From Montifringilla adamsi (taxonomy: Eukaryota; Chordata; Aves; Passeriformes; Passeridae), in the NCBI GenBank assembly GCA_017590115.1, contig JAGGNK010006482.1, positions 372,001 to 436,000 on the forward strand: 64,000 bases of DNA. Reading direction: 5' to 3'. Made by a program: the position numbers and the translations under genes. Shown here piece after piece: positions 24,901 through 37,289 of the stretch (within the stretch, counting starts at the first letter, position 1; the number at the start of each line of letters is the position of its first letter). The notes under the pieces were generated by a model that did not search any database, was not told the origin of the DNA, and worked only from the letters and a program-made list of their open reading frames with translations.

Positions 24901-25446
24901 CACCTGGGTTTTAGTCAGTCTGCTTTGCCCTGGAGGGCATTTTTTTCATAGCTGGAGCCCTAAAAACTCAGATGCTATACAGTAGAGAAACTTGTTTTCT
25001 AGGTGACTCTAGGCAAGCAGAGATAAGTGCTGCTGCCTCTCCTGCCAGTGCAGGGTATCATTAGATCTGCACCAGTTTAGGGATCACCAGTGAGGCTCTG
25101 TGAGGTGGAAAAGGAAAGCAGCACACAGAGATTTGCCCTCCCTGCCTGGGCTGAGAGCAGCAGCTCCCAAAGCAGTGTGACAGTACAGGAGTTCCTGCTG
25201 CTTTCTCCCACAGGTGGGGATCTCCACCTGAACCTGACTCAAGAATGCTGATGGCACTCCATGAAGGGTAAAGAGCTCTTGGCAGTATTTCCCAGCATTT
25301 CCTCAGCCATGCAATGTAATCTTTAGTGCACAATGCTGTACATGCTTGGTATTGTTCCCATTTTATATTTATTTTCTTTTGACTGCTACACTAAAGCTTG
25401 TGGGTGTGTCTTTTAAGTTTTTGTTTGGTTAGTTAATTAGTTTCTT

Positions 25447-25486
25447 CCCCCCCCCCCGCTTCCCCCCCCCCCCCCCCCTTTTTTTT
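25447..25486. repeat. Compound homopolymer tract C11-GCTT-C17-T8
   Basis: Eleven C (25447-25457), GCTT, seventeen C (25462-25478), then eight T. On the minus strand this reads A8-G17-AAGC-G11, a sequence able to form G-quadruplex. The exact run lengths may be unreliable because long homopolymers are error-prone in assembly. Confidence 0.9.
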
Positions 25487-27287
25487 CCCTGCTGGTTTTT
25501 GCTCCAGAGTTTTGTCACCCAGACCTCTCAATTCACTGAGTTTCCAGTACTCATAAACATTTAGCATCACATCCTCATGACACTGCAGGGCTATGATCCA
25601 CACATGACACTTCTGTGTGTATTCTAGACTAAGTAGCATTTCACAGTAGTAAAAACTTATAAACAACTGCACATAAATGTGTTGGTAAAGAATTTTTCAC
25701 TTAGAAGGTTGTAATTTTCTGTATGTGTACAATATTAGTTGCAAATGCATTTATATTTCTGTCCATGTATATAGTGTGTTAAAGCCTATTTGTTGTACAC
25801 CCATAGGACTAGGGTAAAATTTAGATAAAATATACAATTCTTAATATTAAATAGGAAAATGAGTGAAAGACATGCACATCTTCCTGGAGCCATTGCTTTT
25901 TAGTTTTCACTCTGGTTTCTTTTTTTTGCTTCCTGTTACAAGGAACTTACTCAGGCTACACCTGGGACTACTTAATTTCCCACTCTGTTCAGTTGCACTG
26001 TAAATCTGAGCTATTTCCTTGGAGTTGTTGTTCCATGGTAATGTACCTCCTGCTGTACAATGGCTAATAGACCCTGGATAAAATCCTCTCAGAGGTTTCA
26101 GAAATTAGCCTCAGAGCTCAGAAGAGGACACAGCTCAGCATCTGGTGTTGAGCTTGTGTTTAAATCTCCCTAAAACCCAACTTGAGCCAGCACTGATGAA
26201 CACAAGGCACCTTTTTCATTCATGTAATGCAGGTTGTGGCTCTGGGTTCAGATGTTTAGGAACAAAGATGCAAAGAAATAAAATACCCTTTGAACTGCTC
26301 TAAAAGGGGTGGGAGGGTGTAACAGCTCAAAACACTTGGCATCAGCATCCATGGAAGTCAGAGGAACCATGGATTCCAGTGGTAGCAGGATTTCCTAAGC
26401 TGAAGTGAAATTCTTCTGCTCTCCATGCCCAGGTGCTGCTCAGCACTGACCAAGTGACCCCAGTGTGGCCAGTTTGGGGCACAAGGCCTGCAGTGGGTCC
26501 TGCAGGCTGAATGCACCATTTCTGCCCAGTCCAGGCCTAAAGCTGTAGTGGAGGTCAGTAACAGTGCTGCTAGCACAGGGCTGATTCAGAGCCTGGAAAT
26601 GCAGGTTTGTACCCTGGGCTCAGAGGTGTCTGGGGGAGCCCTTACACCCTCAGCATCAGGGAGTTTGGCTCTGGGGTCAGCACAGTCCTAGCAGCTGAGC
26701 CGAGGTGTCAGTCTGGCTGGGTGCTTCTGCCCTGACTTTGATGTAGCCAGAAACAATAACAGCTGAGAGGAATTGATTTGGAAGTAAAGTCAGTACAGAT
26801 CCATCCTCATGCTTTAAAGCGTGGTAACCAGTTTGCAGGGCTCTAGAATTTAGTTACAATAATGAAAAGAGTTCAGATCATACCTGCAGAGAAATCAAGG
26901 CCAGAGATTCTTCCCTTTATTTATTTAGCAGGAGAGATGAACAAAGGGAGGAGGCATCACAGTCTAGAGAGATATTCAGGTATTGCTGGGGCAGCAAGTG
27001 CCAGCTGTGCTGTGCAGGGCAATGATCTGACTTTCTGTGTTCTCAGGGACACATGGTTTATTGTCAAATTTTGGGCCTGCCCTGGAGGGGTGTGTGATGT
27101 GAGTACTGTGCATACAGCAGGGAATGGATCTGGCAGCTGGGCCAGATGTCAGTGAGTGGCCCTTAGAGTGGTGACATTCCTACCCATCCCTCACTAGAAT
27201 CACAGATATCTGAAAAGAAATAAAATAACTGATGTTACCTTTAACCCAAATAAATAATTTTAGTTGTTTCAAAGCAGTGTCTTGAGG
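25487..27287. other. Intergenic DNA, part 3
   Basis: No gene recognised. The segment 26755-27322 may be a single insertion ending in the A35 tract (see the next feature). A 97-codon open frame at 26862-27155 inside it has no motif that I recognise. Confidence 0.6.

Positions 27288-27322
<35 letters not shown>
27288..27322 (+). repeat. A35 homopolymer; possible poly(A) tail of a retrocopy
   Basis: Thirty-five consecutive A. An AATAAA hexamer lies about 35 bp upstream, at 27249-27254, the spacing expected between a polyadenylation signal and a poly(A) tail. The base run right after the tract (GTAGCAGAAAC, 27323-27333) resembles GTAGCCAGAAAC at 26743-26754, differing by one inserted base. That could be a target-site duplication bounding an insert of about 570 bp. 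No parent gene is recognised. It could equally be a simple A-tract. Confidence 0.4.
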
Positions 27323-27325
<3 letters not shown>

Positions 27326-30300
27326 GCAGAAACCTAGACATATGTCAAAATCTCATTTGGTCTCAAATACAAGTCTTTCCTTTCCAAAAAGCACAAATGG
27401 CCAAACCAGCCCTGGGCAGGATAAGTTTTAGGAACAGGCCAGTGAATCTCAGAATTTCTGCACGTGATACAGGGCAGTTCTGAGGGGGAATGGGGCCTGA
27501 TGGGCAGTTGCCAATTTCTGTAAAAGTGAATCCAAGAGCTAGGGGAAGTTCTGGGATGGTCACAGCACAAAGAGATCTGAACCATGGCAGCTGGAAATGC
27601 CTCAATGGCTCTGGCTTGGCTTCCACTGAGCAAACCTGGGCTGGGGATCAATTGGTGAGGAAGAAACTTTAGCTTTGAGGAGAATATAGTAGCTCTCAGC
27701 CATCTCAATGGGCTGGGTAGAAGAAGATTGAAAATAACAATCTCTTCTAGGAAAGTTTGTGGATGAAGGCAAACTAATAAAATGCATTGCTCTAAACCCA
27801 ACAGTTTTAACCAACACTTCTATTTTTTTTAATTTCTGTAGGAAAGCTGGAATACATTGTGCTCCTCCATGCACCCTCTGCCCTCACCTTGGACGATTTA
27901 TTTTTACAGATGTGATGTTCAATGGTACCTGCCAAGTCCTGTGTGACACCTGGATGTTCTGCAGGTGTGTGACTAACGTGCAGCTCAAAGCAAACTGGAG
28001 GTCTGTTGCATCAGCTTCCATCCATGTAGCTTTTATTCTGACATCAGAAAATGTATTTTGTAGCAGAAGATATTTCCTACTTACCTCAAGGAACCCTGTG
28101 TGATGCCAGGAACAGGGAGAGTTTGAAAAACTGATTGCAAAGAAATTCAGGGGAAAATTTTTGTTCTCTTTCCATTCACAAGCAGATCTCAATCCTACAA
28201 ATGGTTTTATTCTTAGCATTACTGACAAGTGCATGCAGGGACTCCTGCTGATATCTTAATGTTTTAGACATCACCTGGAATGGCTCTGAAGGTAGTCTGG
28301 GATCTGCTTTTTTGGCTCAAATTCCAGACTTGAAGCTGGGAAGGAGAGCAGGTCCTTGGAGTTAAAAATAGAGGGAACACCTCCTTTGTCTTTTACTGAG
28401 CAATAACACATCTTTTCCAGATTCCTTTTCCCACTTTTCTCTTGCTATTTGCCACATCCTCTGTACAAGGAGATTATGAGAAATCCATTTCTAAGTCAAT
28501 AGCAACTTATGAGCCATTGACTACCTGGAATTATTCCTGGTTAGAAAACGCAGAATCAATTTCTTCTGTAATCTTTCCCACACATTGGCATGTCCATATT
28601 TGTGCCACAGAGTTTTGATTGCTAAGGCACAATGACCTTGCAGCTCTATTTATAAGCAGTGCATTAATTCAGCAAAGAAACTGGATATTGGGCAAGTTCT
28701 GGTTCCAGTCTTAATACTTCATAAAGTATCCAGACTTATAAAGTGTCCTGCACACCCCTTCAGAAGCCAACAGGACTTTGTATGTCCATGGCACTCTTCA
28801 CCCAAAGCCCAAAATTAAAGCACGCCATGTTTGCACCCATTTACCTGTGCAAGAATATTTCCTAGGCAACGACATGTGGGTTACAGGAACATGAATGTTT
28901 TATCTGGCCATTGCTGAGCCACTGCATGTCTCTGTCCCTGTGTTATCTGGTATCTTCTCTATTCCTTCCCTCCCACATTTAGTCTGCAGAAGGAACAGAC
29001 AAATCCCTTAGAAACCAGCACATGCTTGAGCTTAGGAAGGGCTAAGCCAAGGGTAATATATCCTCTGAAAAGTCTCCTTTGCTTTCTACAGGAACGGGCT
29101 TACAAATAATAAAAACAAACCAGGCTTGTCTAGTTTAAACTCTACAAGTTCCCAATGTCATTTGGAGGTGGTTAGGATTCAGTTCCTTTTTATACACTTG
29201 TTCTCAGTAGAGAAAGACTGCATTTTGCTGGGCCAGAACTAGCAGAGTCACTTGTCACTTCAGCTTAGTAGGGCTTCTCTTTGAACAGAGCCTAAGCCAC
29301 TAGAGGTCAGGGGAGGGATGGACAGGGAGAGCTTCTGAAAAATGGAGGAAGGGATGGAATTTGCCAGGGAATGTATTTTCATCCATGCCTGTATCACCTA
29401 GGTGAATTTTTATAGCCTTGGTTTTTAGATAATCCCCCGAGGAAAACACAGGAGTGACTGGAATTTGACATCTTTATCCAGTCCTTGGCTGTGCTGCAGA
29501 CTTAGAGTGACACCTTTAGGATGTCATCTAATTGTGTCACAGCCCCCATCTGCCACGGGATGATTCTACTGCACCTTGTGTTTCCTGAATTCACACAGAG
29601 CCACGTGTGGCAGTGACAGTTTTTCACTGTGTGTGTGTGAGGAATGGGGCCCCACCATCCAGGAGGGCTGACTGGAATGCAGATAACTCAGCACCTCTTT
29701 TATCTCCAAGCACTTCTTTCACCTAGAAGGAATCTCTGAAAACTAACCTGGCCTGCTTGAACTGCAGGGTGAGGGCTATCTGGTTTTGATGAAAGATCTA
29801 CTACATGCTGTCTTCTATTTTTCTCCTATTTTTGCTTTTTGTCTGGAGATTGTTGGTTATATGCAGAGACATCAGTCTGTGCTTGTCAGGTGAACTGGCA
29901 TGGGATTGGGAAACTTGGTCCTTATGGAACTCTATCCGTAGGTGAGCTGGAGCTGCAGGTAACCCTTCACCAGGAGAGGGGGCTGCCTGCCCTCGGAAGG
30001 AGCAGGCACGGTGCTGTGGCTGTAGGGAAAGGCAGGACCTGGCTGTGCCCTGTCCCTCCCCTCACGGCTCAGTTTGTCACCTGAGCCTTCAAAGGCTGGA
30101 AGGAGGCAAAGAGCGAAGGGAAGCAGAGAATACGAAGAGGTCTTGCAATTGGCATTTCTCAAGGCCAGACAGGTGTTTGTTCCCACAATTTTCCTTAGAG
30201 ACGGTGAGGCTCCAATGGATGTGACTGATAGTCTCTTTGTCTGCCTGGTTGGGATGGCCACAACAAAATCAGTGGGTCCAGAAAACTGCAGGGTATTAGC

Positions 30301-33300
30301 TTTGGGAACCCAGTAAACCTGGGAAAGGAATGCCAGCATTCACCAGGAAATGCATTTAAACTGCTGTGACTGAGCTGGTGAAATAGGCTTCACTATACAA
30401 ATGCTTTCAAATTTCTCTGTGTATTTTTCCTGTTGTATTTGTTCTGACAGAAGAAATTGGGACTGATCCAGGAAAACCTTACTTGTGTTCCATGAGGGCA
30501 GTGCACAGCTACACCCAGTGGAACATTCCCCATGAAGGTGTGCTTTGCACCTGCTGCTGCCCTCCCAGGCTGAGCAACCATCCTGGATCATGTGCAGGAC
30601 ATGTGCTCTCAGCCTCCTGGAGCTGGGAAACAAAAGGTGAGGAAGCATCACAGGGGATGAGAGATTTGGGACTTCTAATGCATCTGCTTGCTCACACTGT
30701 TCTGCAAGAAACAGAGCATTTCCTTTGTCCTGTGAGGTGGTTACAATACTCAAAGCCTTCTCCCCCCCTTCTCTTGCTTCATGCTAGTAGGACTGTGACC
30801 TGTCCCCTGGGGGTGCAGGAAAATACTTCACATATTTTTCCTCATCACTGCTCTTGTGTTGTTACTCACTGCCCTGGTCTTTCTGAGCTCGTGGCAGTAA
30901 AGGAGCCCCTTCCAATGGCCAGGGAGCACTTGGGAACAGGGTTTTCTGGATTGCTGAGCAAGGGCTCTGGCTCTTGTAGTAGTGATGGTAAGCACACTTT
31001 TCTCTACTGAGAGTAGTGATTGCTACTCAGAGGAGTATTAGGCATGTGAGAATGATTGCACCCACAGCTCAGCGTTAGTGCTGCTCATTCTCCATCTGCT
31101 CTGTGGAAGATCTAGGAAAGATGCCAGGAAAATATAGTGGTAAATAATGTTTCTATTGCACCTGCTATCAGAAACATGCAAAGTGTTTTGCAAGCTATGC
31201 CAAAGTCCTGCTGCCACTAGGAAATAGGAGCACGTTCTTGTGCTTTCTGGTATTGTGCTTCATGGGAGGTGTGAGGAGAAGACTTAACCCTGGGCAGCAC
31301 AGACCTGGCGGAGTCTAGCTCTGTTTCCAGACTTGCACTATGAACTCAGTTATGAGAGAAGCATAAAAAATTAGTTGGATGCCTCACGGCAATTTGAAGA
31401 ATCTGGAAGTGCTACCAGACTGCTCAGTGAAGTAAAAAATGCTGCAATGACAGAAATATTTGTGCTCCTGGGCTTGTTCTACTTCAAACACCCACGGGGC
31501 AGGACCTTGCCCCTTCCTCCACATGCCAGGATGATGGCACTCCTCCACTGGGACCCTGAAGCAGCTCTCATGGATCATTTCCTGAGGGGATACTGCTTCA
31601 TCCAAAACATTGTGTGACTCTCTTGCAATTTCTTTCATGAAGCATTCAAATATTTTAACTAAAACTCCTAACTATTACTATAGTCAGTCTCCTAACTTTA
31701 ACTATGACTTCTCTGCATATTTCTTTGCTCCTGCATATAAAATATGCATATCTGTAGCTAAAAAATGTTTTGTCCTTGCAACAAGTCCCTTGGAAGTGGC
31801 TTGCTTTGGTTTGCTCCCAGTGTTTTGCCTCCCCACAGAGTCATTGTAGCTGTATGTGTTTGTTTGAGGCCTGACACTTGATGAGTAGATACCTTCTTGT
31901 TGCAGAACACCTGACCTGAAGTTCTTTCCCACTCTCAAGGACCAGAAGTACAAGTCAGGTTGCTGGTATGCCCTTTCTGAAGGGATCCCTTCTTTCTGCA
32001 TCTACAAACCTAGATGATGATTCTGGAAGAAGTTATCCTCTAGCCTTGTACTTCCTATGTAAGGAATTAAAATGCCACTGGGATGTCTCCATAGCCATTA
32101 CACAGTATGTATGGGAACTCCTGTTGTATCCATTTGTGGCAGAAACTTCCCCAATCACTTGCCTTCCAGCTGCTCAGACTCATTGGAGCCCAGCAGAGTA
32201 ACCCACTGCCCACCTGGACTCATACTGGGACTGAGTGGATGCTTGAGCACTTCTGCATCACTGTAAAGATGATTAAAGACATTGAGTTCCCTCTGGAAAT
32301 GCTCATAGATAAGCTGGAGATTGTCAGCATGAGAAAGTTGTACAAGTATAACTACAGATGTTTGTTTGGACCTGTAGATGTTTGACTGGGCCTTGAAAGG
32401 GACACTACTGATTTATTTTTTAAGTGTCTGTGAACAAGAGTCCCTTCCAGTGGGTTTCTCTGTGCAAAGCCTTGCACTCATTTGACTTGTTGCTACCAAA
32501 ATGGTCAGTCTGATCTCTTTGAGGACACCTTGTCTGCGTGCCTATTGAATGAAGGAACAAAGGAAGTGAGGCAGCGAGTCCAGGGACAGGAATGGAATCT
32601 GTCAGAACTGCATTTATTTATCTGGTATAATTTTCCCCAATGCTGTGCCAAAACCACACCTCTCCGGTGAGCTGGTTGGATGGAGCAGAGCATTCTTATG
32701 GCCTGGAGTCAGCAAGGGTTTTCCCTCCTAGTTTTTCTCACCCTCTTGCTGATAGCTGACAAAAGTAAATCAGCTCCTACCTGTGAGACCCAAACAAGCT
32801 GTCAATCAGCTCCACCATGTTTGTGTGGCAGGAGGATGTTTCCAAGTGCTTGGGAGGAAAGCTGCACTTTAAGTCAGTTACTTGGTGTGTTGTTTTTATG
32901 GCACACTTCTCCATAGGCTGGATGCAGAGGGCAGAGCTGTTCCCATGGTGCTCAGATGTGAGACAGTTCACTTCATTCCACCACCTATTCCTCAGGGAGT
33001 GCAGACCACCAAAAATCAGAGAAAACCCAAATGCTAAAAATACTTGTATGGAAGAGAAAACCCACAACACATTCATGTGGTATCAAGGGCCAGCTGCTTT
33101 GTGGTGATAAAAGTGCTGTGGCTTGTGTATTGTGAAGGACTTCACAGTTCAACAACTTGTGGCTTCTTCAGAGAGAAAGATGTGGCAGCTTTTTTCAACA
33201 GTAATATTTCCAAGGCCTTGGTTTTGCTCTTATAAGCAAAAGCTGGAGGTTCAGATTCAAGAGTATAACTGAGACAATTTTTTTCATAATGGCAGAAAAT

Positions 33301-34812
33301 GTTTCGTGAATGAATAATAAAATCAGCTTTCCCAGCTACTCCCTTCTGGCTGAGGCAGAGTCTAGCACTTGTGCAAACAGAACTAATGGCAGGTGCCCTG
33401 TTATTTGTTTGTTCTAGCATAAAAGGTTGACTCTGTGGTGAGGTTTCAAACTTCTCAATCTTCCTTGTAGCCCAGATTTTGTCTAAATTACTTCTCTGAA
33501 ATCCATCTGTATTATCCAGAAAATTCAAAACATAACAACTGGTCCCCTTTCTATCTTTTGCTCAGGACAAGGCAGCTGGTAAGGAGCCATGAAGGACTGC
33601 ATGGATAAAACATTCTGCCTGCTGGTGCTAGAAGGCTTCTCTCTTTTAGCAGAATGATATCTGGGTAAAATCTGGGTGGTGTTATTAAAGAGCCAAATAT
33701 TCCTGGGGACTGTTGCAAAAAGACAAACCTCCCAGATAATAGACTGGAGAGCAAATGCTCATCAATGTGAGGTCAGATAGCCCTGGATATATAATATCTA
33801 ATACATCTTCCTCATCAAAATATGTCTGAATCAACAAGGGATTATACGACTTCAAATGTGTTTCTTCCAAGTGTTTATGATATGATAAAGAGGTTGCTGA
33901 AAAACATGCTAGCTGGGGTGATCATACATTGATTCTATTTAAATTAACTGTAAGGATAAACCAAAGTAGGTTTGTGATTCAGATTTTCTTCTTTCAAAGG
34001 GAGAACTGATTAGGAAAACCAACATACTTGAATATGGATAAGGGTGTCGAATTTCTTTGTCAGCTGTCATACAATTATTACCAGGATCTTACCCAAGTAT
34101 AGGGCTTTTCAATCCAGCATTCCAAAAGAACTGGAATATAGCAGCACAAAGGGTTTGAACAGACTTGTCCCCTGAGAATAGAACCTTACAGGTGGAGGAG
34201 ACAAACCAGGCTGCATGGAAATGAGATGAGGGTAGAGAGTAATGATGTTCCTAACAATACATGTGATTTTAATATTTGTATTGGTTTACTTTCATGGAGA
34301 ATTTTAAAATGTAATGGAATTGAAATGGATACAATTCAGTAAGAAAAAAACATGTGATTATGAGTCCACAGATCAAGAGAGATTTCTGCTGTACATGGCA
34401 TGTAGGTGTAGTCAGATGGGGGAGAAGGATGGGAGGGCCAGTCAAAGTCTGGATGTGACCTGCCAGGTGGGAAAAATGCAGTTGCACTCCTGGTAATCAG
34501 GGAAGGATGAGGGGCTATTGATGCATTGTAGAAAGCAGGAGTGAAGTTTTAACTAGCTTTGTAGGTACTTAGCTCAGAAACAAGTGCAGAAAAAGGTTAT
34601 TAATTTCCCAGTAACCCTAGAAACCCCCTTGATGAGAGAAGAAAAGAGTCTACCATGTATAAATGCACTGCAGGAATGAACAGGAAGAGAAACATATTTA
34701 AATCAAAGGATAGCATTAGTCAAAGAGCAAAAGGGTCTGGGCCAGGCATAAACTTGGTCTTGAAACAAGATAATACCTATAAGCCTCTGAACAGGGAGGC
34801 TTTTAATGACTC
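27323..34812. other. Intergenic DNA, part 4
   Basis: No gene is recognised on either strand. Several open frames of 60-175 codons exist (for example 30483-31010 plus, 33142-33528 minus), but none shows a domain, a splice arrangement or family similarity. A short GT run occurs at about 29626-29640. Degraded transposable elements are likely but I cannot name one from sequence alone. Confidence 0.65.
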
Positions 34813-34855
34813 CTTGAGTCATTTTAGGAAATTATGCAGGTTGGAAACTTTACAA
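34813..34855. repeat. 43-bp direct repeat, copy A
   Basis: This segment begins CTTGAGTCATTTTAGGAAAT and recurs at 35478-35520 with two mismatches, an offset of 665 bp in direct orientation. Sequence on either side is not shared, so this is not simply a larger duplication visible by eye. The pair may be two fragments of one decayed interspersed repeat. Confidence 0.85.
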
Positions 34856-35477
34856 ATGTCTTCTGTGGAGAGAAAAAACTTATTCCAGAAAATGGAGATC
34901 TGAAAGGCCTTTCCAGCCCCATGATTTATGGAAATGATAATGCAGACACAGCTGAACAAGTTGACATTAAAAGCACCAGGTGCCATCAGGAGATAATAAT
35001 TTTGTTCTAGGTGGCAGGAAACGGAACTATTTTTTTAGAAGTGACATTCAGGTAGAGTCTGGTTATCTCCACCAGTGTTTGCCAAAGGCCATTCACCTCT
35101 GTTTTTTGGGACAACAGGGCAAGTTTCAGGCTAATACACATTTTGCTACAATGCTTTCAGACCTGCCTGGGAACCAGTGTTGAACATATGCGTTCTTAAA
35201 GAACACATGCCTACATCATCATGCCCTTAGAGTAGAGAATATATTACCTGATTCTACAACCTGACTCTAATTCAATTAAAGGAACTGCTGATGGCACTTT
35301 GTGCAATTTATGAATGGTAGGAAAACATGAGCTATAGTTGCATTGAACCAGATCCTCCATTGCAAGACATGGACCTTGCTTGCAAAGGTTTTATTTTTAA
35401 TGTTCTTTACAACTACACTGATGAATGTGTGGAATTTGTAAAATAAGCCATAGGATACATCTGTGTGTATATTGCTG
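34856..35477. other. Spacer between 43-bp direct repeats
   Basis: About 620 bp of intergenic DNA with no recognised gene. It includes a short perfect palindrome GTTCTTAAAGAAC at 35192-35204. Nothing identifies it as a mobile element apart from the flanking repeats. Confidence 0.5.
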
Positions 35478-35520
35478 CTTGAGTCATTTTAGGAAATGAT
35501 GCAGGTTGGAAACATTACAA
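35478..35520. repeat. 43-bp direct repeat, copy B
   Basis: Second copy of the segment at 34813-34855, with 41 of 43 bases identical. The sequence diverges immediately on both sides. Confidence 0.85.
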
Positions 35521-36256
35521 TATTCTTCCTGCCAGAGTGGGTATTTCCCAGCACACAGTCCAGCCCTCTTTACAGTGAAGTTGTCTGCCAGTCAATGCCC
35601 AGTAGTAAACTGCAACGTGGCAAGAACTGATCTGTCAGAGGCTAAATTACCTCAACTGTGTCTGGGATCTGGTGCTTTGAAGGGAAGGAGGGTTCTTGCA
35701 GGTGCTCAGGCAGATGTCCCTGAACAGCAGGAGAGTGAAAGTTTCCAGTGCTACACGTGCAGTTATAGTTTACCTTGTTCCTTTTACCTGACTTGCAGGG
35801 CTGTGTGAGTGGTCTTGCTGCAGGTTACATTCCAGGATGAGGTTTGAGCTGCTCCAGCAGCTCAAATGAGCAGTAGCTACACTGATACACATCTTAGAAG
35901 AATTAGCTGCTAAAAAGAGCTAGTTGGAAACAGCAATCCTGAGAGGTTTGTTCTGTTCTTGAGAATTAAGCACTTAAGCAATGCCCTCTAGCTTTGTTCT
36001 GACTTTGTAATTCTCTGTAATTTAGCATAGCTTACAAACCTTGCCCTCTTGCCACATATCAATTGTGGTTCATTAGGCTTTGCAGCAATGAGCATAGAAA
36101 TAGACAAGTGATAAGAAGAGTTGGCATTTATGCTCTTCAGTAGCACCACTTACCACTGCAGTTAAAGCCATTTTTTTCCATCTTTGCACTTGCTCAGAAA
36201 GAAAAAAAGCATTTGAACAAACAGAAACACTTGCCCTACAATTTATTCTTATTTAA

Positions 36257-36312
36257 TATGTATATATGCGTGTGTATGTACAAATACATATATATATATA
36301 AGTATATATATT
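36257..36312. repeat. AT-rich compound microsatellite
   Basis: Interrupted (TA)n with GTGTATGTAC and ATATATATATATAAGTATATATAT segments over about 55 bp. A low-complexity repeat. Confidence 0.8.
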
Positions 36313-37203
36313 TGAATTTGATTCTATTTAAAAACATATTATCAGAGCAGATGAGACCATTTCTGCCTATTTAATCTGAAACTCTATGTTTTAGCTGTAG
36401 ACTTCTGTAAATTTTGTTCTTGTTTGAACTACACAGGTTTTCAGAAAAGATCTAATTTTGACTTGAATAATTTTTGGTAAAGTAGAATTGCTACAATTGC
36501 TAGTGAATTGCTCCAGCTAATTATCCTCATTACTAATAAACATGTGCCTTGTTTGCTGTTTGTATCCAGCTGGTGAGGGCTTTTTTTACAGTTTTGTCAC
36601 ACAGACAACTGTAACAATTGAATTAGTCTTCCTACGTACATGCACAAAACCCTGTGCAAATCAGTCATTGGCCTAAAAATCCAAACCCATGTGTGCTTCT
36701 TGAATCTGTTGTTATCAAACATCATTCCCAGCCCCTTCATCTTTCTTGCAGCTGCTTCCTGAGTGCTCTTCTGTTTATCAACAGCCTTCCTGAGTGGCAG
36801 TCAACAAAGCTGCACTTGCTGTGTCTGGGGTAGATGTGACACTGCAACTGAGCAGTGACAGCACTCACTGCCTGTTCCAGTGCTGAGAGCCCATTTCCTA
36901 CAGCTCTGTGCTGGCAGCTCCTGAAATTTGGGCTTCTTGCTGTCAGCCTAGTCACCCTTCCAAAGGGACTGCTTTCCAAAGCAGGATCCTTTTGCTGTAG
37001 GACTCTGATCTATGTTCTTAGACACTAAAACATTCCAGCTTGTCAAGCAACCCACATCATTCCAGCAGTGAGCTCTGCTGTCCTCATTTACTAAAAGCTG
37101 TAGCATTAGGAAGCTGTTGTTGATTGTGGCCTCCCTTGTTGCTAACAATTTATTAAAGAAAACAGAGCTGAAATTCCTGAGGAACGCCTTCAGAATTACG
37201 CTT

Positions 37204-37289
37204 AGTAAAATATCCCCACTTCTGTCGTGTGACATGCTGTATAGCCAGTAAAATATCCCACTTCAGTTGTGTGACTTGTTGTATAGCTA
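37204..37289. repeat. 43-bp tandem duplication
   Basis: Two adjacent units, 37204-37246 and 37247-37289, each starting AGTAAAATATCCC and ending GTATAGCC or GTATAGCT. They differ by a handful of substitutions and one single-base shift. An older local tandem duplication. Confidence 0.85.

Larger units (their letters stand above)
15296..25446. other. Intergenic DNA, part 2
   Basis: No gene is recognised. The stretch holds a degenerate CTTTGC/TTTGCT hexamer run (18524-18563), a GCA trinucleotide run (18922-18949) and an A-rich low-complexity stretch (about 21870-21910). The remainder is single-copy-looking DNA. Frames such as those around 18503-18988 are open only through these simple repeats and show no domain. 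Confidence 0.7.

Noticed and set aside
26862..27155. 97-codon open frame as a new gene
   Set aside because: No domain, no exon structure and no supporting signal. It lies in a possible retrocopy but has no identified parent.
30483..31010. 175-codon plus-strand open frame
   Set aside because: It is the longest frame in the desert but Cys/Ser/His-rich without pattern. No recognised family, signal or splice context. Compatible with chance in 64 kb of six-frame sequence.
31968..32385. Adjacent overlapping open frames suggesting a decayed retroviral or transposon gene
   Set aside because: They read as protein-like but I could not match any reverse transcriptase, integrase, gag or transposase motif, and no flanking long terminal repeats are visible.
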